Notes under the pieces: model-generated
Told to the model about the DNA's origin: nothing
What the model saw: only the letters and a program-made list of their open reading frames with translations
Database searches by the model: none
Assembly: GCA_012511245.1 (NCBI GenBank)
Contig: JAAZGM010000213.1
Coordinates: 1 to 20,177 of the forward strand
Direction of reading: 5' to 3'
Length of the DNA stretch: 20,177 bases
DNA from: Methanomicrobiales archaeon
GTDB taxonomy: Archaea; Halobacteriota; Methanomicrobia; Methanomicrobiales; Methanoculleaceae
Shown: positions 7,208 through 14,432 of the stretch, piece by piece
Numbering within the stretch: position 1 is the first letter of the stretch
How the letters are laid out: every line of letters begins with the position of its first letter
Made by a program: the position numbers and the translations under genes

Positions 7208-8301
7208 AGGTGATGACTATCCTTGGCACCCGGCCCGAGATCATCCGCCTGAGCCGGATCATCCCGAGACTGGATCAACTCTGCGAGCATGTGCTGGTTC
7301 ATACCGGGCAGAACTTCGATCCGAACCTGAGTGAGATATTCTTTGAGGAACTCAAGGTCAGGGCGCCCGACCACTTTCTGGGTGTTCAGGGCAGGTCGTT
7401 CGGTGATCAGATAGGCCAGATTATCCGCGCCTCTGAAGAGATCATGCTGTCCGAGAGACCGGATCGACTGCTAATCCTGGGTGATACAAACAGCAGTCTC
7501 TCAGCAATTGTTGCAAAACGGTTGGGAATCCCGGTCTACCACATGGAAGCGGGAAATCGGTGTTACGACGATCGTGTCCCTGAGGAGGTTAACCGGCGAA
7601 TCATCGATCACTCAAGCGACATCCTCCTCCCATACACCGAGCGGAGCCGGGCAAACCTTCTGCGTGAGGGTATCGAGGGCGAACGCATCTTTGTGACCGG
7701 AAACCCGATATATGAGGTATTGGAGCACTATCGAGACGCCATCGATGCGTCTGACATCCTCGAACGGCTGAACCTCGAGCCCGGTGCATACTTCCTCGCC
7801 ACCATACATCGGGCCGAGAACGTCGATATCGAATCACGCCTCCGCACACTGATAGCGGCGATGGAGATACTCCATCAGACCTACAAGATGCCGATCATAT
7901 GCAGCCTCCATCCCCGTACACGGGATACCCTGAAACGGTTCGGGCTACAGGAACAGATCTCTCCCGGCGTACAGTTTCATGCCCCATTCGGCCTCTTTGA
8001 TTTCATCCATCTCGAGCAGAACGCCCGTTGCGTCTTGAGTGATAGCGGCACCGTCCAGGAAGAGTGCTGCATCTTCCATGTCCCCAACGTAACCCTCCGT
8101 GATGTGACTGAACGGCCGGAGACGATCGAGTGCGGCAGTAACATCCTGAGCGGAGCCGACCATGATGCGATCCTGCGTGCCGTCCAGTGTGTGCTCTCTC
8201 AAGAGCCCGACTGGGATGTTCCAGATGAATATCTGGCGGATAAAGTCAGCAACACGATAGCGAAGATCATGGCGGGGTATAGCCCGGAACAAAAGAGATG
8301 A
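7204..8301 (+). CDS. UDP-HexNAc 2-epimerase of the WbjD/CapG type (WecB superfamily)
   Basis: The 365-residue protein has the non-hydrolysing UDP-GlcNAc 2-epimerase fold (GT-B). It shows GTRPEI (8-13), HTGQNFD (33-39), LGDTNSS with Asp94, HMEAGNRCYDDRVPEEVNR with Glu115 and Glu127/128, and TIHRAEN with His202. The DSGTVQEE segment replaces the SGGxQEE of WecB. The AGNRCYDxRVPEE version is the mark that separates the WbjD/FnlC/CapG group, which inverts C2 of L-HexNAc nucleotides, from ordinary WecB. Together with the two preceding genes it completes a three-enzyme route from UDP-GlcNAc to UDP-L-QuiNAc or UDP-L-FucNAc. Its ATG overlaps the previous stop as ATGA. Confidence 0.92.
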   Translation: MKVMTILGTRPEIIRLSRIIPRLDQLCEHVLVHTGQNFDPNLSEIFFEELKVRAPDHFLGVQGRSFGDQIGQIIRASEEIMLSERPDRLLILGDTNSSLSAIVAKRLGIPVYHMEAGNRCYDDRVPEEVNRRIIDHSSDILLPYTERSRANLLREGIEGERIFVTGNPIYEVLEHYRDAIDASDILERLNLEPGAYFLATIHRAENVDIESRLRTLIAAMEILHQTYKMPIICSLHPRTRDTLKRFGLQEQISPGVQFHAPFGLFDFIHLEQNARCVLSDSGTVQEECCIFHVPNVTLRDVTERPETIECGSNILSGADHDAILRAVQCVLSQEPDWDVPDEYLADKVSNTIAKIMAGYSPEQKR

Positions 8302-8311
8302 GATCACCTTC

Positions 8312-9529
8312 ATGCAAGATGTGCCGGCCGCCATGAAATTTGCTCTTGTCTCTCTCGGGTTACCGCCATCCCAGTCGGGGCAATCCCTGGTACTGTATCA
8401 CCTGCTGAAGGATATCCGGCCCGATCAATACGCCCTGATCACGCAGAAGAACTTTCACCTCTACGGGAGCCAGGGGAACGGGTCGTCCTACCTATCCGGC
8501 ACGTACCACTACATCAATCCGGACTACCAGGTCATCCGCGGGCTACTCAGGCTCACGTCAACGGCGGGCAGTATGGGTATCCTCGATGCGCTCTTGAAGA
8601 TGCGGGTTCGCCAGTTGAGCAGGATAATCCGGCGGGAGCAACCTGAGGCCATCATCGCCTGCACCGGAGACCTGTTTGACCCTCCAGCGGCATATGAGGT
8701 GAGTAGATCGCTCGATATCCCTTACATCCTGTATGCGTTCGACCATTACTCTCACCAGTGGGCGCCTCCCCTCCTGCATGCGTTTGCGCAAAAGCATGAG
8801 GAGCGGCTTATTCCGGGAGCGGCAGCAGTTGTCGTCCCAAACGAGTTCCTCTGTCGGGATTACCGCCGGAGATACGGCGTTGAGGCAACGGTCCTGCACA
8901 ACCCCTGCGATCTCTCACGATACCCGGTGGAGCCGGAGCCCGAGAGATCCGGTGAAGAAAGAGAGATCACAATACTCTACACCGGGGCGATCTATGAAGC
9001 GCATTATGATGCCTTCCGGAATCTGATCCGGGCGTTAGATATCCTGGACCGGTCGGAGATCCGTCTCCATATCTATACGCCGCAATCGGAATCCAATCTG
9101 AAGGCACATAACATCTCCGGAGAGTACGTTGTCTACCACAAAAATCAGCCGATCTTTATGATGCCCGGGATTCAGCAGAGAGCGGACATATTATTCCTTC
9201 CACTCGCGTTTGACTCACCGTATCCTGAGATCGTAAAGACGGCATCGCCAGGAAAGATCGGTGAACTTCTTGCTGCAAGGCGCCCGGTGCTGGTGCATGC
9301 ACCTGCGGATTCCTTCGTTTCATGGTACTTCAAGCGACATTCCTGCGGGCGGGTGGTCGATGAGAACGATCCTGTCAAACTTGCAGCCGGGATCGAGGCG
9401 CTCGTTGATGATCAGGAGCTCCGACAGAGCCTGAGTGCCGCCGCATATGATCGTGCAAAGAAGGATTTTGATGATACAACCATCAAGAAAAGATTCGTCG
9501 ATCTGCTAAACTCTCAGTGCGTCAGGTGA
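8312..9529 (+). CDS. GT4-family glycosyltransferase
   Basis: The 405-residue protein looks like a GT-B fold glycosyltransferase. The N-terminal domain begins with KFALVSLGLPPSQSGQSL, where a glycine-containing loop follows the first strand. The C-terminal domain opens with ITILYTGAIYEAHYD (219-233) and has the donor-site segment PEIVKTASPGKIGELLAARRPV (305-326), with a Lys and Glu in the usual places. It probably transfers an activated sugar made by the flanking operons to a growing surface glycan at the cytoplasmic membrane. The ATG at 8312 is used here. An ATG at 8333 (MKFALVS) would place the first strand at the very N-terminus as in most GT4 enzymes and is equally plausible. Neither start has a strong ribosome-binding site. 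Donor and acceptor cannot be read from the sequence. Confidence 0.82.
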   Translation: MQDVPAAMKFALVSLGLPPSQSGQSLVLYHLLKDIRPDQYALITQKNFHLYGSQGNGSSYLSGTYHYINPDYQVIRGLLRLTSTAGSMGILDALLKMRVRQLSRIIRREQPEAIIACTGDLFDPPAAYEVSRSLDIPYILYAFDHYSHQWAPPLLHAFAQKHEERLIPGAAAVVVPNEFLCRDYRRRYGVEATVLHNPCDLSRYPVEPEPERSGEEREITILYTGAIYEAHYDAFRNLIRALDILDRSEIRLHIYTPQSESNLKAHNISGEYVVYHKNQPIFMMPGIQQRADILFLPLAFDSPYPEIVKTASPGKIGELLAARRPVLVHAPADSFVSWYFKRHSCGRVVDENDPVKLAAGIEALVDDQELRQSLSAAAYDRAKKDFDDTTIKKRFVDLLNSQCVR

Positions 9530-9530
9530 T
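9524..9530 (+). promoter_or_regulatory. Ribosome-binding site overlapping the upstream stop codon
   Basis: AGGTGAT is a full match to the archaeal anti-Shine-Dalgarno and contains the TGA stop of the glycosyltransferase (9527-9529). The next ATG begins four bases downstream at 9534, so translation of the two genes is probably coupled. Confidence 0.7.
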
Positions 9531-9533
9531 ACA

Positions 9534-10235
9534 ATGGATTATAGCGATATGTACCGGAACGGCGAGTATCTCCGGAAGAATCCGACGTGGGATGTGGGAG
9601 ATTCACCCTGGAAAGCAAGGCAGATCCTGCAGATGCTCCTGGAGCACGACATTCGTGCACGCACCGTCGGCGAGGTGGGGTGTGGGGCGGGCGAGATACT
9701 GGTCAACCTGCAGGAGGTGATGGGCGATGAATGTGTATTTTGTGGCTATGACATCTCGCCCCAGGCGATCGAGATCTGCAAACCCAAAGCAAACGAGAGA
9801 CTGCATTTTTTCCAGCGTGACCTACTCCAGGAGCCAAAGATCAACTGGGATCTCCTCCTTGCCATCGACGTGATAGAGCATATTGAGGATTATACTGGAT
9901 TTCTGCGGGCAATCAAAGAAAAAGCGACGTACAAAGTCTTCCACGTCCCGCTGGAATTTTTTGTCCTCTCTGCGCTTCATCCTGGGTTTTTGCGAAAACA
10001 ACGACTGAACAGCGGTCATCTGCACTACTTTACTAAAGACATACTCCTGCAGACGTTCAACGAGCTGGGGTATGAGATCCTTGATGCACGTTACACACAC
10101 GGATACCGTGTCTCCCGGGGGCACGGGTGGAAGGACGATCTTCTCTATATTCCCCGGCGGATCGGTTTTCTCCTTCACAAAGACCTGACCGTACGAGTGT
10201 TTGGAGGATATTCTCTGCTGGTGCTGGCACGATAG
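9534..10235 (+). CDS. Class I SAM-dependent methyltransferase, probably glycan-modifying
   Basis: The protein has 233 residues. SAM motif I is EVGCGAG (47-53), the acidic residue closing strand 2 is Asp73 in GYDIS, and IDVIEHIED (111-119) is the usual motif II/post-II segment of the Methyltransf_11/UbiE-like group. The N-terminus (MDYSDMYRNGEYLRKNPTWD) resembles small methyltransferases found in polysaccharide clusters. It sits between two glycosyltransferases, four bases after the first, so O-methylation of a sugar or of a glycan end is the inferred role. The target is unknown. A strong GC-rich hairpin begins six bases after its stop and may separate its message from the next gene. Confidence 0.85.
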   Translation: MDYSDMYRNGEYLRKNPTWDVGDSPWKARQILQMLLEHDIRARTVGEVGCGAGEILVNLQEVMGDECVFCGYDISPQAIEICKPKANERLHFFQRDLLQEPKINWDLLLAIDVIEHIEDYTGFLRAIKEKATYKVFHVPLEFFVLSALHPGFLRKQRLNSGHLHYFTKDILLQTFNELGYEILDARYTHGYRVSRGHGWKDDLLYIPRRIGFLLHKDLTVRVFGGYSLLVLAR

Positions 10236-10240
10236 GGGCA

Positions 10241-10318
10241 GTTGAGAGGGATGCTCCCGGAGCGGGTCGGTGGTGGCTGGAGGCGCCGCCCGGCCTCCGC
10301 CGGAGATCCCCTCTCAAC
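10241..10318. repeat. GC-rich structured palindromic repeat (REP-like)
   Basis: The outer arms GTTGAGAGGGAT (10241-10252) and ATCCCCTCTCAAC (10306-10318) pair with a single extra C. Inside are two smaller hairpins: GCTCCCGGAGC (10253-10263), and GGAGGC (10279-10284) with GCCTCC (10293-10298). The result is a branched, 78-base structure. It lies in the 192-base gap between the methyltransferase and the second glycosyltransferase. It could be an interspersed repeat, an RNA processing or termination signal, or a small folded RNA. Copy number in the genome would decide. Confidence 0.55.
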
Positions 10319-10427
10319 AACCCGATCAAAACGTATTTCCTGTAAAAGAGATGTACCTGGCAGAGATCAACAATCGGCAACCTCACATGACGGATCAGAT
10401 GGATCCCGGCACCCGCGGATAGATTGC

Positions 10428-11645
10428 ATGAAGCGCAACCTGTTAATTATCACGCCGGATTTTCCGGACTCGACGAACACCTATACCGGTGGCATCTTCA
10501 TAAAGAACTTTGTCGATACGGTAAGACCCTGTTTTCAAGATATCGTCGTGGTAGCGCCCGTCTTCTTTTCCGGAGGACTCATGCCGAACGATCGGCTCTG
10601 TAAAGACTATCGCTACGACAACGTCTCGGTGTTCTACCCCCGTTGCCTCTTTCTCCCGAGATGTCTCGGCCTTCCGGGGTTCACGAATCGTTCAAAACTG
10701 GCCTTTGACACCCGGCCATACGTCGTGGAGCGGCTGGTTAGGAGATTGGGGAGAACATTTGACATCATTCATGCTCATTTCACATGGCCGTCGGCGCATA
10801 TCGGCGTAACGCTCAAGGAGAGGTTGAACATCCCGGTTGTTACGACGATCCATGAAGACCCGGTGTGGTTGTCCGAAGAGATCGAGATGGATCACCCCCT
10901 GATACAGGGAGCATGGATGAACTCGGATGCCATACTGCGGGCGAACACCTACGATATAGACCGGTTGAAGACGTATAATACAAAAGTTTTCCGGGTCTCG
11001 AACGGTTTCTCCGCGATCTTCCGACCGATGGACCGGTCTGCCTGCAGGGCGGCGCTCAGACTTCCGGATGACCGGTGCATCCTCTTATCCGTCGGGAACC
11101 TGGAGGCCATCAAAGGCCACCGTTACCTCGTCTCAGCGATCCGGAACATCGTTTCGGAGCACCCGAATCTACTCTGCGTCATCGTCGGCAGCGGGCCGGA
11201 GAGGGCGGCACTGGAGAAGCAGATCGTCGAAGAGGGGCTGTCGGAATATGTAATGATGGCGGGCAGTAAACCTCACGACGAGATCCCGCTCTGGATGAAC
11301 GCATGTGACCTCTTTGTTCTCCCGAGTTTAAACGAGAGTTTCGGGGTAGTACAGATCGAGGCCATGGCCTGCGGGAGACCGGTTGTTGCAACGGATACCC
11401 CCGGAAGCAGGGAGATCATCGTCTCCGACAGGTACGGGCTGGTATGTCAACCCGGAAATGAGGATGATCTTGCAGAGAAGATCCGGGTCGGGCTGCAGAA
11501 AAACTGGGACTGTGAGGAGATCCGGGAGTTTGCGGAATCGTATTCATGGGACCGGATAGCCGGGGATGTCCTCCGGATCTACGATACAGCGATCCACGAA
11601 GATCGGATGAAACGCCAGGCGACGGATCGGGATACAACCGGGTAG
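10428..11645 (+). CDS. GT4-family glycosyltransferase with EX7E motif
   Basis: The 405-residue protein is a clear GT-B retaining glycosyltransferase. The start at 10428 was chosen because MKRNLLIITPDFPDS begins the first Rossmann strand; the frame is open back to 10242, but that stretch is low-complexity arginine-rich sequence coded by the upstream hairpin. Marks include the GGIFIKNF loop (21-28), FDIIHAHFTWPS (111-122), SVGNLEAIKGH (221-231), VIVGSGPE (251-258) and the EX7E donor motif E303/E311 in NESFGVVQIEAMACGRPVV. It is the last gene of the rightward glycan operon. The gap to the convergent membrane-protein gene is only 54 bases and shows no clear terminator. The C-terminal 15 residues are polar and non-conserved. 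Donor and acceptor are unknown. Confidence 0.9.
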   Translation: MKRNLLIITPDFPDSTNTYTGGIFIKNFVDTVRPCFQDIVVVAPVFFSGGLMPNDRLCKDYRYDNVSVFYPRCLFLPRCLGLPGFTNRSKLAFDTRPYVVERLVRRLGRTFDIIHAHFTWPSAHIGVTLKERLNIPVVTTIHEDPVWLSEEIEMDHPLIQGAWMNSDAILRANTYDIDRLKTYNTKVFRVSNGFSAIFRPMDRSACRAALRLPDDRCILLSVGNLEAIKGHRYLVSAIRNIVSEHPNLLCVIVGSGPERAALEKQIVEEGLSEYVMMAGSKPHDEIPLWMNACDLFVLPSLNESFGVVQIEAMACGRPVVATDTPGSREIIVSDRYGLVCQPGNEDDLAEKIRVGLQKNWDCEEIREFAESYSWDRIAGDVLRIYDTAIHEDRMKRQATDRDTTG

Positions 11646-11699
11646 AGGCACGACCGGCCGTGATCAAGAAATAACCCGGAACTATCCTGAAGGCTTTCC

Positions 11700-12659
11700 T
11701 CACCCCCATCCAAGCCCATACGCCAGCACCACGACCAGGACGATCATGATGCTGTTTCGGAGCGCCGTCGAGACGAACATGATCTCCGTTCCCGTCCGCA
11801 CTCCGAAGATCGCGACGTACGAAGACCCGAGCCAGCGTATGCTCCGCGTTACGCTTGTGAGGACGTTGCCGACGAGCAGGGTGAGAACGATCTGCTGCCA
11901 GGTCATATCCCCGGCGGCGAGCAGGGCGGACGCGACGCTTGCACCCGCAACAAAACTCCCGAACTGGGCCGCAACGATGGCGAACCCCTCCGGCGGGATG
12001 GGGAAGAACCCTCCTGCACCCTGCATCATCTCGGCAAGCCGGTCGAAGGTGCCGGCGTTGATGAGGAACGCGACGATGACGATTGTGGGGACGGTGATCC
12101 TGAGGAGGCGTATGAGGATCTTCTTTGAAGAGGTGCACGCGGTTTTGAGCGCCTCGCGGAGGGTGACGGTCGGCTTCTCTTCCAGGACGACGGTGGAGGC
12201 GTGCGGCATGGGGGTGAGGGTCATCCGGCCGATGACCATGATGACCAGCGTCTTTACGAGGCCGGAGAGCATCAGCAAGCCGAAATATATGAGCCCGGGG
12301 ATGCCGAGGAGCGGGACGTAGACCGGAAGGAGGTAGCGCCAGTGCATGACGACCGTCGGAAACGAGTTCATAGTCGCCGCGATGATCAGTTCTTTCCGGG
12401 TGATGATCTCCTTTGTGTGATAGTCCAGCAGCATCGCGTTTGCAGCCGGCGGGGAGACGAAGGCCATGAGGAAACTGGTGCCGCACTCCTCTCTCAGGCA
12501 GGCGAACGATGTGAGCGGGCGGGAGAGGGCGGCAATCTTTCCGGCAATATTCAGGGCGACGAGCACCTCGGCGAGGAAGACCCCGATGATCATCATCGGG
12601 ACCATCTCGGCGAGCAGCCCGGTAGCGAGCGTTGCTGTCTGAACGATGCTGTCGTACAT
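11700..12659 (-). CDS. Gate-domain (nucleoside-recognition) membrane protein, putative transporter
   Basis: The 319-residue hydrophobic protein has about eight to ten membrane segments arranged as two Gate-like halves, the domain shared by nucleoside transporters and FeoB. Conserved-looking polar segments are RPLTSFACLREECGTSF, MAFVSPPAANAM, MNSFPTVVMHWRY and the second-half QFGSFVAGASVASALL. Proteins of this kind are common in methanogens and their substrate is unknown. The start is set at the ATG at 12659 (MYDSIVQ). A TTG at 12689 would add ten residues that do not look like a membrane-protein N-terminus. A TATA-like CTTATATCA on the minus strand at 12763-12755 gives a leader of about 75 bases. 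The gene is divergent from the CooC-like operon. A longer frame in another phase on the same strand (11416-12732) is an arginine-rich shadow. Confidence 0.8.
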   Translation of the reverse strand: MYDSIVQTATLATGLLAEMVPMMIIGVFLAEVLVALNIAGKIAALSRPLTSFACLREECGTSFLMAFVSPPAANAMLLDYHTKEIITRKELIIAATMNSFPTVVMHWRYLLPVYVPLLGIPGLIYFGLLMLSGLVKTLVIMVIGRMTLTPMPHASTVVLEEKPTVTLREALKTACTSSKKILIRLLRITVPTIVIVAFLINAGTFDRLAEMMQGAGGFFPIPPEGFAIVAAQFGSFVAGASVASALLAAGDMTWQQIVLTLLVGNVLTSVTRSIRWLGSSYVAIFGVRTGTEIMFVSTALRNSIMIVLVVVLAYGLGWG

Positions 12660-12754
12660 GCTCTTTCTCGGGGTCTCGCACCCCTGCAATAGGAAGAACC
12701 TTCTCCTGTAATCTAATAAATAATTGGATCATCTCCTTAAAATTCTACTAAATA

Positions 12755-12763
12755 TGATATAAG
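12755..12763 (-). promoter_or_regulatory. TATA box, probable promoter of the Gate-domain gene
   Basis: On the minus strand this reads CTTATATCA within a long AT-rich stretch. Transcription would begin about 26 bases downstream near 12733, roughly 75 bases before the chosen ATG at 12659. Confidence 0.4.
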
Positions 12764-12901
12764 TAAATATTTGTAGCATTGAACATAACGCAGGGCGCTG
12801 TTTGCTCTCCACCATGATGACGACGCTTCGTGGGTCGTCAATTGAATGAACAGCACAGGAAAGCGAACTATTTATGCCGGAAAAGTGGAAAACACAAATT
12901 T

Positions 12902-12920
12902 TGTAACATCAAATATTACA
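12902..12920. promoter_or_regulatory. Imperfect palindrome upstream of TATA box, candidate operator
   Basis: TGTAACAT and ATATTACA are separated by CAA; seven of eight positions of the two arms are complementary. The 19-bp element ends one base before the TATA box of the CooC-like operon, over the BRE position. A bound regulator would therefore compete with or recruit TFB/TBP. No known methanogen operator (for example the GGAA-N6-TTCC site of NrpR) matches. Confidence 0.4.
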
Positions 12921-12921
12921 T

Positions 12922-12929
12922 CTATATAT
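12922..12929 (+). promoter_or_regulatory. TATA box of the CooC-like operon
   Basis: CTATATAT stands out in the AT-rich segment 12890-12950. Expected initiation is near 12952, giving a leader of about 44 bases with GAGG before the ATG at 12996. Spacing and composition are normal for an archaeal promoter. Confidence 0.55.
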
Positions 12930-12995
12930 GTTATTATTACTAACACGATGGTGTCCATGCAGGCAACTGAGCCGAACAAACAGAGGAAACGAAAA

Positions 12996-13754
12996 ATGAA
13001 GATTGTTATTTGTGGAAAAGGGGGCAGCGGAAAGAGCACTCTCGCCGCCCTGCTCGCACGTGAATATGCACGGCGGAACCGCCCCGTGCTGGTCGTCGAT
13101 ACCGACGAGTCAAACCTCGGATTGCACCGCTTGCTTGGGACGGATGCGCCGCCCGATCTGATGAACTACTTCGGGGGCAAGAAGACCGTGGGGGCGAAGC
13201 TCATGACGGTGATACGAGACGGTGCATCCGCTAACCTGATTGAGGGGACATGGACGCTTGATAGCCTTCCAAAGGACTATGTCGCCGAGGACCATGGTGT
13301 CCGGCTCGTTGCTATAGGTAAGATACACGATGCGGGGGAAGGGTGTGCATGCCCGATGGGAATGCTTGCCGGGCAGTTTCTCAAAAGCCTCCGCCTTGGT
13401 GATGCCGATGTCGTTATCGCAGACACCGAGGCGGGGATCGAGCACTTCGGTCGCGGGATCGATCAGGAGGCCGACGTGATCCTCATGGTGCTCGACCCCT
13501 CGTTCGAGTCGCTACGACTTGCAGAGAAGATTGTGGGAATGGCCGAGAAGATCGGTGTCCCCCTCTACTACGTACTGAACAAAATGGATCCGGCCATGGC
13601 AGCCCGGATGCGCAAAGAGGTTGCGGAATCCTCCCGGATCGTCTGCGAGATCCCGCAGGAGCCCGGCATCCTTGAAGCAGGTCTCGGCGGACAGGCTTTG
13701 ACGGATGGGTATCAGACCATCGGCACGCTGGTCGAAGTGCTGGAAAGGCGGTAA
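12996..13754 (+). CDS. cooC: CooC-like nickel-insertion ATPase (MinD/SIMIBI P-loop family)
   Basis: The 252-residue protein is a MinD/ArsA-type ATPase. The deviant Walker A is GKGGSGKST (7-15) with the signature Lys8, and VVDTDESNLGLHRLLG (33-48) follows as in CooC proteins. The key mark is GEGCACPMG with C117-x-C119; in CooC this dimer-interface CxC pair binds nickel for delivery to the C-cluster of CO dehydrogenase. VIADTEAGIEHFGRG (switch II region) and VLNKM match too. The start at 12996 is chosen for the immediate MKIVICGKGG strand and for GAGG nine bases upstream; the frame continues back to 12846 through the promoter. No CODH/ACS gene is in the window, so its client may be encoded elsewhere or be another metalloenzyme. 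Confidence 0.88.
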   Translation: MKIVICGKGGSGKSTLAALLAREYARRNRPVLVVDTDESNLGLHRLLGTDAPPDLMNYFGGKKTVGAKLMTVIRDGASANLIEGTWTLDSLPKDYVAEDHGVRLVAIGKIHDAGEGCACPMGMLAGQFLKSLRLGDADVVIADTEAGIEHFGRGIDQEADVILMVLDPSFESLRLAEKIVGMAEKIGVPLYYVLNKMDPAMAARMRKEVAESSRIVCEIPQEPGILEAGLGGQALTDGYQTIGTLVEVLERR

Positions 13755-13802
13755 GCGCCGTCCAGCGCAATACTGAGATACTATTCAACGGGCGTAAGAA
13801 TT

Positions 13803-14399
13803 ATGCAACTATCGCCGCACAAACGCGGAAACGTCCTGCCACTCCCCGTGGTGCTCATCTCGACGATCTCAAAGGCCGGGATCCACAATGTCGCACAGTG
13901 GGGGAACATTACGCCGATCCTCCGACCTCTCGATGAGATCGTCCTTGCCACATGGCTGCGGCGCGATACCCTCGACAACATAAGAGAGACCGGGGAGTTC
14001 GTCGTCAACGTGCCGCCGGCGGCGATGATCGAAGAAGTGATGATCTGCGCCCGGAACTTCCTGCCCGAGGTCGACGAATTCGAGGAGGCGGGACTTATAC
14101 CCCGGCCTTCGACCGCCGTCGCACCGCCCGGCATAGAGGGGGCGGTCGCCTGGATGGAATGCCGACTCGTCGAGGAGATCACGAGGGAGAAGTATGCGCT
14201 CGTCATCGGAACGGTCGTTCATCTTGAGGTGGACGACCGACACGCCACCGCCGGGGGCGATGTGGACTTCGACGCCGCACGACCGCTCTGCATGGTCTGC
14301 GGCAACGACGGAATCCGGTTTGCCTACCCCACCGATACGGGACGATGTGCATTGTATTCCGAGATGCTCGCCGGGAAATCAACTTCTATGAACGAATGA
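13803..14399 (+). CDS. Flavin-reductase-like FMN-binding protein
   Basis: The 198-residue protein resembles the flavin reductase/flavoredoxin split-barrel family. Typical segments are LPVVLISTISKAGIHNVAQWGNITPI (13-39), the DNIRETGEFVVNVP phosphate-loop region (58-71), DEFEEAGLIPRPS (91-103) and AVAWMECRLVEEI (114-126). Family members bind FMN and reduce flavin or pass electrons to partner proteins in the cytoplasm. It lies 48 bases after the CooC-like gene and 33 bases before a methyltransferase with the same direction, which suggests one transcription unit. The ribosome-binding site is weak (GGGCG upstream of the ATG). A role in keeping a metal or corrinoid centre reduced would suit the context but is only an inference. 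Confidence 0.8.
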   Translation: MQLSPHKRGNVLPLPVVLISTISKAGIHNVAQWGNITPILRPLDEIVLATWLRRDTLDNIRETGEFVVNVPPAAMIEEVMICARNFLPEVDEFEEAGLIPRPSTAVAPPGIEGAVAWMECRLVEEITREKYALVIGTVVHLEVDDRHATAGGDVDFDAARPLCMVCGNDGIRFAYPTDTGRCALYSEMLAGKSTSMNE

Positions 14400-14432
14400 A
14401 AACGATGATTCGGGAACGCCAGGAGGAATTGT

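Noticed and set aside
10242..10427. 62-residue N-terminal extension of the second glycosyltransferase
   Set aside because: Coded by the palindromic repeat, Arg-rich and unlike any GT4 N-terminus; ATG at 10428 is the sensible start.
11746..12321. 191-codon plus-strand frame
   Set aside because: Antisense shadow of the Gate-domain gene; low-complexity basic composition.
11416..12732. 438-codon frame on the minus strand starting MIQLFIRLQEK, with AAGGAG just before its ATG and a TATA box about 26 bases upstream
   Set aside because: It overlaps the Gate-domain gene in another phase and part of the second glycosyltransferase on the other strand, and is rich in Arg, His and Pro with no family features. 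The first few codons could act as a short leaderless upstream frame, but there is no evidence beyond position.
12846..12995. 50-residue N-terminal extension of the CooC-like ATPase
   Set aside because: It is coded by the AT-rich promoter and operator region, and the P-loop strand begins naturally at 12996 with a ribosome-binding site.
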